Source of the DNA: Thermohalobaculum sp039184865
GTDB lineage: Bacteria > Pseudomonadota > Alphaproteobacteria > Rhodobacterales > Rhodobacteraceae
NCBI GenBank assembly: GCA_039184865.1
Contig: JBCDAV010000003.1
Coordinates: 1 to 64,000 of the forward strand
DNA: 64,000 nucleotides
Direction of reading: 5' to 3'
The position numbers and the translations under genes are program-made. Shown here one piece after another: positions 45,101 to 52,813 of the stretch (its first letter is position 1; each line of letters starts with the position of its first letter). The notes under the pieces are model-generated. The model saw only the letters and a list, made by a program, of their open reading frames with translations, had not been told where the DNA came from and did no database searches.

Positions 45101-45577
45101 GGATGCCTTGAGCCACCTGTCTTTGATCGGATCGTGAGGCCGTTCCTGCCGAACGCTGCGCCCGAGATCCTCGATGGCGTCCGCGCGGAAGTCGCGTCGG
45201 TCCTCGACATGCCGGAAGCAAATAGACTGTTCGGCCCACACTCGATTGCGGAAATGAGCGTTTCGATCGATCACCCACACGGCGGTCCGCGAATGATCGG
45301 ACGGATCGACCGGATCATCGCCGAGGACGGCGTCGTCGAGGTCATCGATGTTAAATCCGACTCGGCGCCTCCGCAGGAAATCCGCTCCATTCCCGCGAAA
45401 TATCTTGCTCAACTGGGCGCCTATCTCTCATCCGTTCGCACCGCCTGGCCCGGATATGAAGTCCGGCTCACACTTCTTTGGACGCGATCGGCGTCCCTGA
45501 TGCACGTGGATCCCGCCGACGCCGAGCACGCATACCTGACTGCGAACTGGGAGTCGCGGGACTACCAGACCACTTGA
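42134..45577 (+). CDS. addA: AddA helicase-nuclease
   Basis: 1147 aa. UvrD-type helicase: Walker A NAGSGKTHVLTQRVARLL, motif II VDEAQDTSPQQWDV, motif III VGDEKQSIYSFQGA, motif V MTIHGAKGLEAP and motif VI ALTRAEDWL. A C-terminal RecB-type nuclease has GRIDRI and VIDVKSD. Overlaps addB by 4 nt (ATGA). Last gene of the overlapping operon; trxA follows after 83 nt. Confidence 0.97.
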   Translation: MSLPPPTPDQIAATDPRQSNWVTANAGSGKTHVLTQRVARLLLANVPPERILCLTYTKAAASEMQTRLFRMLGAWTMAPAEELASELSALSGDAPTALSPEARATARRLFARALETPGGLKIQTIHAFCDSLLRRFPLEAAVSPGFEIAEDRTARDLYSRVRSALGDAAESGADPALDLVAARLNDEAIGGLTFAILSKRAAFVEDPTEAMQAHFGHASQLSEVEVARRCLSVLNAVNYAAFAEVLLDKGGHHDRPVGEELVRYRNEPDAAPGDAVDRLIGKILTAKFEPRNPRGFPVKAVKQAWPSAEDDLRDLTRWAEDTRAAILSTRTAARTSDLHAFAHSFLTCYASSKAAQGLLDYDDLIGRSRSMLVEGAMREWILYKLDRGIEHILVDEAQDTSPQQWDVIRAISEDFLSGDSALQTNRSIFVVGDEKQSIYSFQGAEPQAFGRMRDWYGQRFRDVGSALGRPALTTSFRSAPAILTFVDHVFQGDAATGLTVDDTPVEHRAHRTGARGRVDLWPLIEPPEAPEEIAWWEPVDAVPQSDAKEQLARTVAQQISKMVGNDTLPARANRPARHVNAGDILVLVSKRDRLARGIIRELKALAVPVAGADRLSLTTELVVQDLLAYARAAVTPEDDLSLAALLRSPVGDVSEEDLYALAHGRKGSLRQALRNSDTHSTFAMELHDLTKRADFLRPFEFFEQALIGRGWRRKFVARLGVEAGDAIDEFLNQALAFEADHVPTLTGFIAWIEAAGIQIKREMESGKDEVRVMTIHGAKGLEAPIVILPDTMSSVGGRRSPIALAETGGNTPDLMLWLGRRDEDDPVARAARDAEHRRQRDERRRLLYVALTRAEDWLILCGANARGTVEDNWYDLLSAGIARCPDTQILPSPTGEGEMLRFETGTPVEVVAVGSTPEPRADEDVPAWMIPAPVEARLLRPRPSDLTPRDAGQSDIEESTESFPGTGLGRSLAIQRGLAIHALLEHPGDGCLEPPVFDRIVRPFLPNAAPEILDGVRAEVASVLDMPEANRLFGPHSIAEMSVSIDHPHGGPRMIGRIDRIIAEDGVVEVIDVKSDSAPPQEIRSIPAKYLAQLGAYLSSVRTAWPGYEVRLTLLWTRSASLMHVDPADAEHAYLTANWESRDYQTT

Positions 45578-45660
45578 TTCCCGCGAATCCGCAACCTAGC
45601 TTCATCGGTCCAAGCAGAACCAGCCGCGCTCAGTCCGAAGCGGCGACGGAGGAAAATGAC

Positions 45661-45981
45661 ATGGCGACCCAAGCGGTAACTGACGAAAGCTTTGACAGCG
45701 ATGTCCTCAAGGCCTCGGGGCCTGTCGTGGTGGACTTCTGGGCAGAATGGTGCGGACCCTGCAAACAGATCGGTCCGGCGCTGGAAGAGATCGCCGCTGA
45801 AATGAACGGCAAGGTCACCATCGCCAAGGTCAACATCGACGACAGCCCGAACGCTCCGTCAAAATACGGTGTGCGGGGTATTCCGACGCTGCTCCTGTTC
45901 AAGGACGGCGAGGTCGTCTCGAAGAAAGTTGGCGCCGCGCCGAAGGGTCAACTGCAGTCCTGGATCGAAGAGTCGCTCTGA
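45661..45981 (+). CDS. trxA: Thioredoxin
   Basis: 106 aa; the ATG at 45661 follows GGAGG 8-9 nt upstream. Active site WAEWCGPCKQ, cis-Pro RGIPTLLLFKDGE. Cytosolic disulfide reductase. Location after addA is usual for Rhodobacterales. Confidence 0.97.
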   Translation: MATQAVTDESFDSDVLKASGPVVVDFWAEWCGPCKQIGPALEEIAAEMNGKVTIAKVNIDDSPNAPSKYGVRGIPTLLLFKDGEVVSKKVGAAPKGQLQSWIEESL

Positions 45982-46098
45982 CGTTCGACCCCTTGCGAAT
46001 AGCGAAGACGGAAGCCCGTGCTTTGCCGAGGTCAAGCGCGGGTTAAACCTGTCGAAGCTGTGACAGCTGCCCAGTGTGCCGGTTTCATGTGGAGAACG

Positions 46099-46175
46099 TG
46101 GTGGCGGGGGAGGGACTCGAACCCTCGACCTCAGGATTATGAGTCCTGCGCTCTAACCAGCTGAGCTACCCAGCC
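46099..46175 (-). tRNA. tRNA with CAT anticodon, probably elongator tRNA-Met
   Basis: 77 nt with CCA. D arm GCTC...GAGC, anticodon stem around loop CTCATAA, T arm GAGGG-TTCGAGT-CCCTC. The acceptor stem GGCTGGG/CCCCGCC has one U-C mismatch at pair 4-69. A CAT anticodon could also mean tRNA-Ile2 (lysidine-modified); the body looks more like Met. Confidence 0.9.
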
Positions 46176-46320
46176 CCAAGACAGGCGCGCGTGATACTCG
46201 GCGCTCCTGATCACGTCAAGCGCAAAGCCCGGTGAGGTCCGGCGTTAAGCGCTACACGCCGATCGCCGCACTGTGTTACGCTTTCCCCGCCAGACAAGCA
46301 GACTTTTACGCGAGGGGAAC

Positions 46321-48024
46321 ATGGCGAAAGCATCCGATCTATTCATCAAGGCATTGGAGGACGAAGGCGTCGAGTACATCTTCGGGATCCCCGGTGAGGA
46401 AAACCTCGATTTCCTCGACTCGCTTTCGCGCTCCACCAAAATCAAGCTGATCCTCACGCGCCATGAGCAGGCGGCAGGCTTCATGGCAGCGACCTACGGG
46501 CGGTTCACAGGGAAGACCGGGGTCTGTCTCTCGACCCTCGGGCCCGGAGCCACGAACTTCACCACCGCCGCGGCATATGCCCAGCTCGGCGGGATGCCGA
46601 TCATGATGATCACCGGACAGAAACCGGTGAAAAAATCCAAGCAGGGCCGGTTCCAGATCCTCGATGTGGTCGAGATGATGAGCCCGATCACCAAGTACGC
46701 CCATCAGATCGTCGCGTCGGACAATATCCCGTCGCGCGTTCGCGAAGCTTTGCGGCTCGCGGAAGAGGAGAAGCCGGGCGCGGTGCATCTCGAACTGCCT
46801 GAGGACATCGCGGACGAGCACAGCGAGGAGCTCCCGATCCCGCCCTCCTACACGCGCCGGCCGATCCCGGAAGAGAAGGCGATCCGCGCTGCAGTGGAGA
46901 AGATCGCCGCGGCGAAATCGCCGATCCTCGTCATCGGTGCCGGAGGCAATCGCAAGCTCACGGGCAAGATGCTGACCAAGCTGGTCGAGAAATTCGGAAT
47001 CCCGTTCGTCACGACGCAACTCGGCAAGGGCGTCATCGACGAGCGTCATCCGCTTTTCATGGGATGTGCCGCTCTATCCGCCGGAGATTTCGTCCACCGT
47101 GCGATCGAGGCCGCCGATCTGATCATCAATGTCGGTCACGATGTCATCGAGAAGCCGCCCTTCTTCATGCAGCACGGCAAACCGGCCGAGGAAAGCGGAT
47201 CGGACTTGAACCCCGTGCAAGTCGCCGAAGGGACACAGGTGATCCACATCAGCTTCCGTTCGGCCGAGGTCGATCCGGTCTATTTCCCGCAGCTTGAGGT
47301 CGTCGGCGACATCGCCAATGCCATCTGGCAGATCAAGAACGGCCTGTCCGAGCACAAGGATGCAGCATGGGACTTCTCCAGAATGATGGAGGTCAAGACC
47401 CATCACGACGCCAACATCGCCGAGGGCAAGGACGATCCCCGCTTTCCGATCTATCCGCAACGACTGGTGGCAGAGATCCGCGGCGCCATGCCGGATGACG
47501 GGATCATCTGTCTCGACAACGGCGTCTACAAGATCTGGTTTGCGCGCAATTACACGGCGCATCAGCCGAACACCGTGCTGCTCGACAATGCACTGGCAAC
47601 CATGGGGGCAGGCCTGCCGTCTGCCATGGCCGCACACCTGCTCTATCCCGAGCGGAAGGTGATGGCGATCTGCGGCGACGGCGGTTTCATGATGAACAGC
47701 CAGGAACTCGAGACAGCCGTGAGGCTCGGCATGAACCTGACCTGCCTGATCCTCAACGATTCGAGCTACGGCATGATCCGCTGGAAGCAGGCAAACATGG
47801 GCTTCGTCGACTGGGGATTGGAATACGGAAACCCGGATTTTGTCAAATATGCCGAGAGTTACGGCGCGCACGGCCATCGCGTCGACAGCTCAGAGGGTCT
47901 CGCGCCGTTGCTGCAAACCTGCCTTTCGACGCCCGGCGTACACCTGATCGATTGCCCGGTCGATTACTCCGAAAACGACCAGATCCTGAATATCGACATC
48001 AAAAAGCAAAGCGCCGCGATCTGA
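46321..48024 (+). CDS. Acetolactate synthase-like ThDP-dependent enzyme
   Basis: 567 aa; the ATG at 46321 has GAGGGGAA immediately upstream. N-terminal pyrimidine domain with catalytic Glu in LTRHEQAAGFMAATYGR, central domain, and C-terminal ThDP motif CGDGGFMMNSQELETAV ending at LILNDSSYGMI. It resembles catabolic, FAD-independent acetolactate synthases more than biosynthetic IlvB, and no IlvH regulatory subunit is nearby. It is probably co-expressed with the aldehyde dehydrogenase downstream, suggesting an aldehyde-forming 2-oxo acid route, but the substrate is not known. Confidence 0.8.
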   Translation: MAKASDLFIKALEDEGVEYIFGIPGEENLDFLDSLSRSTKIKLILTRHEQAAGFMAATYGRFTGKTGVCLSTLGPGATNFTTAAAYAQLGGMPIMMITGQKPVKKSKQGRFQILDVVEMMSPITKYAHQIVASDNIPSRVREALRLAEEEKPGAVHLELPEDIADEHSEELPIPPSYTRRPIPEEKAIRAAVEKIAAAKSPILVIGAGGNRKLTGKMLTKLVEKFGIPFVTTQLGKGVIDERHPLFMGCAALSAGDFVHRAIEAADLIINVGHDVIEKPPFFMQHGKPAEESGSDLNPVQVAEGTQVIHISFRSAEVDPVYFPQLEVVGDIANAIWQIKNGLSEHKDAAWDFSRMMEVKTHHDANIAEGKDDPRFPIYPQRLVAEIRGAMPDDGIICLDNGVYKIWFARNYTAHQPNTVLLDNALATMGAGLPSAMAAHLLYPERKVMAICGDGGFMMNSQELETAVRLGMNLTCLILNDSSYGMIRWKQANMGFVDWGLEYGNPDFVKYAESYGAHGHRVDSSEGLAPLLQTCLSTPGVHLIDCPVDYSENDQILNIDIKKQSAAI

Positions 48025-48036
48025 GCGGGCGTCGAC

Positions 48037-48095
48037 CTCCCATCAGCCCGCCGCCTCCGGGAGGGCGGGTGGGGGAGGTGGCGGGCTGATGGGAG
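48037..48095 (+). promoter_or_regulatory. 16-bp hairpin with G-quadruplex motif in the loop
   Basis: CTCCCATCAGCCCGCC (48037-48052) and its exact reverse complement (48080-48095) enclose a 27-nt loop. The loop contains GGGAGGGCGGGTGGGGG (48059-48075), four G3 runs with one-base spacers, the most stable class of G-quadruplex motif, on the mRNA strand. It lies 13 nt after the ThDP enzyme stop and 25 nt before the next start, and has no U tail, so it is not an ordinary terminator. Confidence 0.75.
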
Positions 48096-48120
48096 CCCGC
48101 CGCAAGCAAGGAACTTCGAC

Positions 48121-49557
48121 ATGCTCAAAGAGACCTTCCCCTACTACCTCGCCAACGAGGCAAAACAGCCGAATACCGATCTGGCCGTCACGGACAAATA
48201 CACGGGCGAAGTCGCCTTTCGCTGCGCGCTCGCCGATGCCGCAGCGATCGATGCCGGCATCGCGGCGGCCGTCGACGCCGCAGAGCCGATGGCCGAGATG
48301 GCAAGCTATGAAAAGCAGGCGGTACTCGACCACTGCGTCGCCCGCTTCAGGGAGCGCTTCGACGAGCTCGCCTACGCGCTGTGCGTGGAGGCCGGCAAGC
48401 CGATCAACGATGCCAAGGGCGAGGCGACCCGGCTGATCGACACGTTTAGGATTGCCGCCGAAGAGTCGACGCGGATGCACGGGGAGCTTCAGGCGCTCGA
48501 CATTTCCCCGCGGGCCAAGGGCTATCGCGGCATGTGGAAGCGTGTGCCCATCGGGCCGTGCTCCTTCATTTCACCCTTCAACTTCCCGCTCAACCTTGCA
48601 GCCCACAAGATAGCACCCGCCATCGCCGTCGGTTGCCCGTTCGTCATGAAGCCGGCGTCGAAGACTCCGCTCGGCGCGATCATCATGGGTGAGGTGCTCG
48701 CCGAGACCGATCTGCCCAAGGGCGCGTTCTCGATCCTGCCATGCTCGCGCGACGGCGCCGATCTCTTCACGGTCGACGAGCGCCTGAAGCTTCTGTCCTT
48801 CACCGGGTCGCCCGGCGTCGGCTGGGACCTCAAGGCACGCTGCGGCAAGAAGAAGATCGTCCTCGAACTTGGCGGCAATGCTGCCGTGATCGTCGACAGC
48901 GACACGAACCTCGACGACGCCGTGGACCGGATCATCTTCGGGGCGTTCTACCAGTCCGGCCAGTCCTGCATCGGTGTGCAACGGATCCTGATCCATCAGG
49001 ACGTGTATGAGGCGATGAAGGAAAAGCTCGTCGCCAAGACTGCGACATTGATTTCGGGCGACCCGAAGGACGAGAAGACATTCATCGGGCCAATGATCTC
49101 GGAAGGTGAAGCCAAGCGCCTGCACGATTGGGTCCTCGAGGCGCACAGCAATGGCGCGGACGTCCTCTGCGGCGGCAACCGAACCGGCAACATGCTGGAT
49201 GCAACGCTGATGGAGAACGTCGGACCAAGCGAAAAGATCAATACCGAAGAAGCGTTTGGGCCGGTCGCGATCCTCACGCCATTCTCGACCTGGGACGAAG
49301 CGCTCGGCATCGTGAACGACTCCAAGTTCGGTCTTCAGGCCGGGATCTTCACGCGCGATTTCTACAAGATCCAGAAAGCCTGGGACAAACTCGACGTCGG
49401 CGGCGTGGTCGTGGGAGATGTTCCGTCCTACCGCGTCGACAACATGCCCTATGGCGGCGTGAAGGATTCCGGGCTTGGTCGCGAGGGGATCGTTTTCGCG
49501 ATGGAGGACATGACCGAGATCCGGAATCTGGTCATCCGCACGCCGCCCGGCGCCTGA
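48121..49557 (+). CDS. NAD(P)-dependent aldehyde dehydrogenase
   Basis: 478 aa ALDH superfamily member; AAGGAA lies about 9 nt upstream of the ATG. Cofactor region PFNFPLNLAAHKIAPAIAVG, FTGSPGVGWDL, catalytic Glu in LELGGNAAV and catalytic Cys in QSGQSCIGVQR. It oxidises an aldehyde to acid; the closest named families are lactaldehyde, glyceraldehyde-3-P non-phosphorylating and sulfolactaldehyde types, but none can be chosen from sequence alone. Likely acts with the ThDP enzyme upstream. Confidence 0.88.
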   Translation: MLKETFPYYLANEAKQPNTDLAVTDKYTGEVAFRCALADAAAIDAGIAAAVDAAEPMAEMASYEKQAVLDHCVARFRERFDELAYALCVEAGKPINDAKGEATRLIDTFRIAAEESTRMHGELQALDISPRAKGYRGMWKRVPIGPCSFISPFNFPLNLAAHKIAPAIAVGCPFVMKPASKTPLGAIIMGEVLAETDLPKGAFSILPCSRDGADLFTVDERLKLLSFTGSPGVGWDLKARCGKKKIVLELGGNAAVIVDSDTNLDDAVDRIIFGAFYQSGQSCIGVQRILIHQDVYEAMKEKLVAKTATLISGDPKDEKTFIGPMISEGEAKRLHDWVLEAHSNGADVLCGGNRTGNMLDATLMENVGPSEKINTEEAFGPVAILTPFSTWDEALGIVNDSKFGLQAGIFTRDFYKIQKAWDKLDVGGVVVGDVPSYRVDNMPYGGVKDSGLGREGIVFAMEDMTEIRNLVIRTPPGA

Positions 49558-49652
49558 GGAACTCGCTCACAGCGACAAAAGTGGGCAACCGCTTGTTGAC
49601 CGGATCGCGCCAACTATACTTCAACGCAGGAACGAAGGTCGGAGAGCCCAAA

Positions 49653-49832
49653 ATGCCAGCAACTGACGCACCCGAAGTCGAGGTGGTCACAGCGACGCGT
49701 ATCTCATGTGATGGCGGAGGCGGCGCCCTCGGTCACCCGAGGGTCTGGCTGTCAATCGGACCTGAGGGATGGGTGGAGTGCGGCTACTGCGACAAGAAGT
49801 TCATTCTCGCAGGCGGGCCTGCGGACAAGTGA
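49653..49832 (+). CDS. Zinc-finger protein of the NDUFS6/zf-CHCC type
   Basis: 59 aa, start at 49653 with GGAGAG 8 nt upstream. The metal ligands are ISCDGGGGALGHPRVWL (Cys, His) and ECGYC (two Cys), followed by DKKFIL. This is the bacterial form of the small zinc protein related to mitochondrial complex I subunit NDUFS6. Its bacterial role, probably in respiratory complex assembly, is inferred from the family. Converges with rpoH. Confidence 0.85.
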   Translation: MPATDAPEVEVVTATRISCDGGGGALGHPRVWLSIGPEGWVECGYCDKKFILAGGPADK

Positions 49833-49840
49833 TGCGATCG

Positions 49841-49864
49841 GGCGGGAACCGAAGCACCCGCCCA
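49841..49864. terminator. Hairpin between convergent genes
   Basis: GGGCGGG/CCCGCCC, a 7-bp perfect stem with a 10-nt loop, centred between the zinc-finger stop and the rpoH stop. Neither strand has a U run, so termination function is only plausible. Confidence 0.4.
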
Positions 49865-49871
49865 GAGTACC

Positions 49872-50750
49872 TCACGCTCCGATGAGTTCGGCGACGTTCG
49901 TGCCGTGATCGCGCTCCAGACGCTTGCGCATTTTCCGCAACGCCTGATCTTCCAGCTGGCGAATGCGTTCCTTCGACAGCTTGAAGTGCTGACCAAGGCT
50001 CTCGAGCGTTTCCGGCGAGTCGCTCAACTTGCGTGCCGCGATGATCTTGCGCTCGCGATCGGTCAGGGCCTCGAAGGCGTCCGTCAGCCACGTGCGCGCA
50101 CGCGCATTGTCCGCCCGGTGCGTGACGATCTCATCCGCCTGCGGGCCATCGTCTTCAATCGTCTCGACCCATTCGCGCCCTTCTTCGCCCGACTGCTGGG
50201 CATTCAGGGAAAAGTCCGAGCCGGAAAGCCGCGCTTCCATCATCTCGACGTCGCGCAGCGGGACGCCGAGCTCCTCGGCAATTTCCTTGCGGACTTCGGA
50301 GTTGTCGATTTCGTTGCCGAGGGCGGCATGCTCGCGTTCGATCTGTGCTCGGACACGGCGCATGTTGAAGAACAGAGACTTCTGTGAGGATGTCGATCCG
50401 GTCCGCACCATCGACCAGTTGCGCATCACGTAATCCTGGATAGATGCCTTGATCCACCAGACCGCGTAGGTCGAGAACCGCACACCGCGATCCGGGTCGA
50501 ACTTCGAGGCGGCCTTCATCAGACCGATATTCGCTTCCTGGATCAGATCCGGCATCGTTGCGCCGTACCGGCGGTACTTGGCCGCCATTGAAATCGCCAG
50601 TCTCATGTACGCGGTTACCAGTCGATGCAAAGCGCGGTCGTCGCCGTGGTCCCGCCAACGAATTGCAAGATCGCGCTCCGTGTCGGCATCCAGCAACTCG
50701 GCCGACATTGCGGCCCGCGTCATCGTCGATGAACTCTCTCCCTGCGCCAT
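49872..50750 (-). CDS. rpoH: Heat-shock-type sigma factor RpoH
   Basis: 292 aa; GGAGG precedes the ATG at 50750. Region 2 has LVTAYMRLAISMAAKYRRYG, DLIQEANIGLMKAASKFDP and RFSTYAVWWIKASIQDYVMR; the RpoH box reads QKSLFFNMRRVRAQ; region 4 has LSKERIRQLEDQALRKMR. Rhodobacterales usually have two RpoH proteins; the singlet-oxygen-linked RpoHII is itself RpoE-dependent, and a promoter-like RpoE element lies upstream here, so this may be the RpoHII type (inference). Confidence 0.93.
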   Translation of the reverse strand: MAQGESSSTMTRAAMSAELLDADTERDLAIRWRDHGDDRALHRLVTAYMRLAISMAAKYRRYGATMPDLIQEANIGLMKAASKFDPDRGVRFSTYAVWWIKASIQDYVMRNWSMVRTGSTSSQKSLFFNMRRVRAQIEREHAALGNEIDNSEVRKEIAEELGVPLRDVEMMEARLSGSDFSLNAQQSGEEGREWVETIEDDGPQADEIVTHRADNARARTWLTDAFEALTDRERKIIAARKLSDSPETLESLGQHFKLSKERIRQLEDQALRKMRKRLERDHGTNVAELIGA

Positions 50751-50780
50751 CTCGTTCCTCCGCAGATGTGCTGATATCAG

Positions 50781-50810
50781 GACATACGCAGTGGGATGGC
50801 AGCCGGATCA
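50781..50810 (-). promoter_or_regulatory. Possible RpoE-type promoter of rpoH
   Basis: On the minus strand TGATCC (50810-50805), 18 nt, then TATGTC (50786-50781). The -35 and spacer agree with the Rhodobacter RpoE consensus TGATCC-N18-TAAGA; the -10 differs at two positions. It would start the transcript about 25 nt before the rpoH ATG. Confidence 0.4.
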
Positions 50811-50829
50811 CTTTTCGCGGAATAAAATT

Positions 50830-50844
50830 TGGAACATTGTTCCA
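50830..50844. promoter_or_regulatory. 15-bp palindrome between rpoH and the GST gene
   Basis: TGGAACATTGTTCCA is a perfect inverted repeat with a single central base in the divergent spacer, 80 nt from rpoH and 90 nt from the transferase gene. It is a likely operator for an unidentified dimeric regulator. Confidence 0.45.
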
Positions 50845-50934
50845 TTCTCGCAATTTCGTGATGAGCGACCGCACTTTTCATGATTTGCGCAAGGGTCGCG
50901 CGAAGCGGATTATCGAGCGCAAAGGGAGCGCAAA

Positions 50935-51822
50935 ATGGACTTCACATTGTATCTCGGAGACTACGCCTATTCGAGCTGGTCGCTGCGCGGATGGCTGCTG
51001 CTGGATGCCTTCGGCGTGCCGTTCGCGACACGCACCGCCCATATGAATACACAGGAGTTCGAGGAATTGCGGTCCGAGATGTCGCCCTCCCGCCTCGTTC
51101 CCGCGCTTGCCATATCCGACGGCGTCAGGGCTCCGGTCATCGTCTGGGACAGCATGGCGATCGCCGAGACGATCCACGACCACTTCCCGCAGGCGGGGCT
51201 CTGGCCCGTTGGCGCATCGGCTCGCCCCGTGGCACGTGCAATCGCGGCGGAGATGCATGCGGGCTTCACGGCTCTTCGCAGCACCTGCCCGATGAACATG
51301 CGACGGTCTTACGAAGGATTCGTGGTCAGCGAAGACGTGAAGACCGATCTCAAGAGGCTGTCCGATCTCTGGGGGCACGCAAGGGCGCGGAAGACTTCGG
51401 ATGGCCCGTTCCTGTTCGGAAACTTCTCCGCCGTCGACGCCTTCTTCGCACCGGTCGCCAGCCGCATCGCGACTTATGACCTGCCGATTCATGACGCCGA
51501 TATGGCTTATGTCACAGCACTGCTCGGGCATCCGTCCGTGCGCCGATGGCGGGCTATGGGCATGGCCGACCGGCATTTGCAGGATCACTACGAGTTCGAC
51601 TATCCGGAGCGCGCGAACCCGCATGATCCGGACGTTTCCGGAACCGCCGTTACGGGAACGCAGGCAGAGAACGCCTTTTGCCCCTTCTCGGGCAAGGACG
51701 TGTCGCCGGACAGTCTCGTCGAAGTTCAGGGGCAGGTGATCGGTTTCTGCAACACGTTCTGCCGCGACAAGGTCGCTGCGGATCCATTCGCATGGCCCGA
51801 CGCCGCGGCACTGCTCAGATAG
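50935..51822 (+). CDS. Glutathione S-transferase with C-terminal TRASH-like metal motif
   Basis: 295 aa. Residues 1-80 form the thioredoxin-like GST N-domain (LYLGDYAYSSWSLRGWLLLDAF, with VWDSMAIAETI as the glutathione Glu/Asp-Ser site); residues 90-215 the helical domain. Beyond the usual GST end, residues 245-295 hold CPFSGKDVSP and GFCNTFC, i.e. Cys249, Cys272, Cys276 spaced C-x22-C-x3-C as in TRASH/YHS metal-binding motifs. Divergent from rpoH; its 3' end overlaps lpxK by 8 nt. Function of the fusion is unknown; metal-linked detoxification is a guess. Confidence 0.85.
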   Translation: MDFTLYLGDYAYSSWSLRGWLLLDAFGVPFATRTAHMNTQEFEELRSEMSPSRLVPALAISDGVRAPVIVWDSMAIAETIHDHFPQAGLWPVGASARPVARAIAAEMHAGFTALRSTCPMNMRRSYEGFVVSEDVKTDLKRLSDLWGHARARKTSDGPFLFGNFSAVDAFFAPVASRIATYDLPIHDADMAYVTALLGHPSVRRWRAMGMADRHLQDHYEFDYPERANPHDPDVSGTAVTGTQAENAFCPFSGKDVSPDSLVEVQGQVIGFCNTFCRDKVAADPFAWPDAAALLR

Positions 51823-52813
51823 AGCCGACCGACCGGTCGATCAGCGCATCGATAAGCGCCCAATCGTCCGGCTCAAGCCGAACCTGAACCGTCATGACTT
51901 CCCGACGCATCTCGGTCGGAAGCCTGACCGCATCCTTTTCGGTGGTGACGAGCATTGCGTCAGCGGTGCGCGCTTCACGCAGCAATCGGCGGAGGATCGC
52001 AGGTGAGAAAGGCTGATGGTCGCCAAACGAGTGCGTGCCGATCAGCTTGGCTCCCATGGCGCGGAGCGTCGAGAAAAACTTCTCCGGGCGACCGATGCCT
52101 GCGAAGGCAATGACGGGCTCTCCGACCAATGGCAGGCCGGTCCGCTGAGGAACCAGTTCCGCTTCAACGACATCGAGAACTTTCAGTTCGGGCCAGCGCT
52201 CGCGGCATTGCGCTCGTTCCTCGGGGGCGCCGACGATCACGGCCAGATCGGCACGACCGAGACCCTCCGCGATTGGCTCTCGCAGCGGCCCAGCTGGAAT
52301 GACACGACCGTTCCCGAAGCCCTGAACCGCGTCGACCATGATGATCGACGCGGTTTTCAACAGCCCCGGATTCTGGAATCCGTCGTCCAGCAGGATCAGG
52401 TCAGCGCCCGCTTCGGCAGCGCGGCGGGCCGCCGCTGCGCGGTCTTTTGCCACCCAGACCGGTCCATTCGCCGCCAACATCAGTGGTTCGTCACCGACAT
52501 CCCGATAAGCATCTTCAGTCTCATTCACGAGATGCGGACCAGTGATCTGCCCACCGTATCCGCGCGAAACGACGTGAACGTTCACACCGCGAGCCGCAAG
52601 GCGCGATTGCAGGGCGGCCACCATTGGCGATTTGCCCGCACCCCCCGCCGTGAGATTGCCGATGCAAATGACAGGAACAGGAGCCGAAACAGGCTCCGTC
52701 CACGCCGTTCGAACAAAGGCGCCCGCCTGCCACAGGAAACTCGCGGGCAGGAGCAAAGTCGAGACGAGACCTGGCGAGGTACGATCCTGCCACCAGAAGC
52801 CCGGCGCTTTCAT
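51815..52813 (-). CDS. lpxK: Tetraacyldisaccharide 4'-kinase
   Basis: 332 aa. N-terminal membrane-associated helix, P-loop NLTAGGAGKSPMVAAL, VVSRGYGG and LLDDGFQNPGL motifs define LpxK. It adds the 4'-phosphate to the lipid A precursor. Last gene of the minus-strand envelope operon; overlaps waaA by 4 nt. Confidence 0.95.
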   Translation of the reverse strand: MKAPGFWWQDRTSPGLVSTLLLPASFLWQAGAFVRTAWTEPVSAPVPVICIGNLTAGGAGKSPMVAALQSRLAARGVNVHVVSRGYGGQITGPHLVNETEDAYRDVGDEPLMLAANGPVWVAKDRAAAARRAAEAGADLILLDDGFQNPGLLKTASIIMVDAVQGFGNGRVIPAGPLREPIAEGLGRADLAVIVGAPEERAQCRERWPELKVLDVVEAELVPQRTGLPLVGEPVIAFAGIGRPEKFFSTLRAMGAKLIGTHSFGDHQPFSPAILRRLLREARTADAMLVTTEKDAVRLPTEMRREVMTVQVRLEPDDWALIDALIDRSVGSI

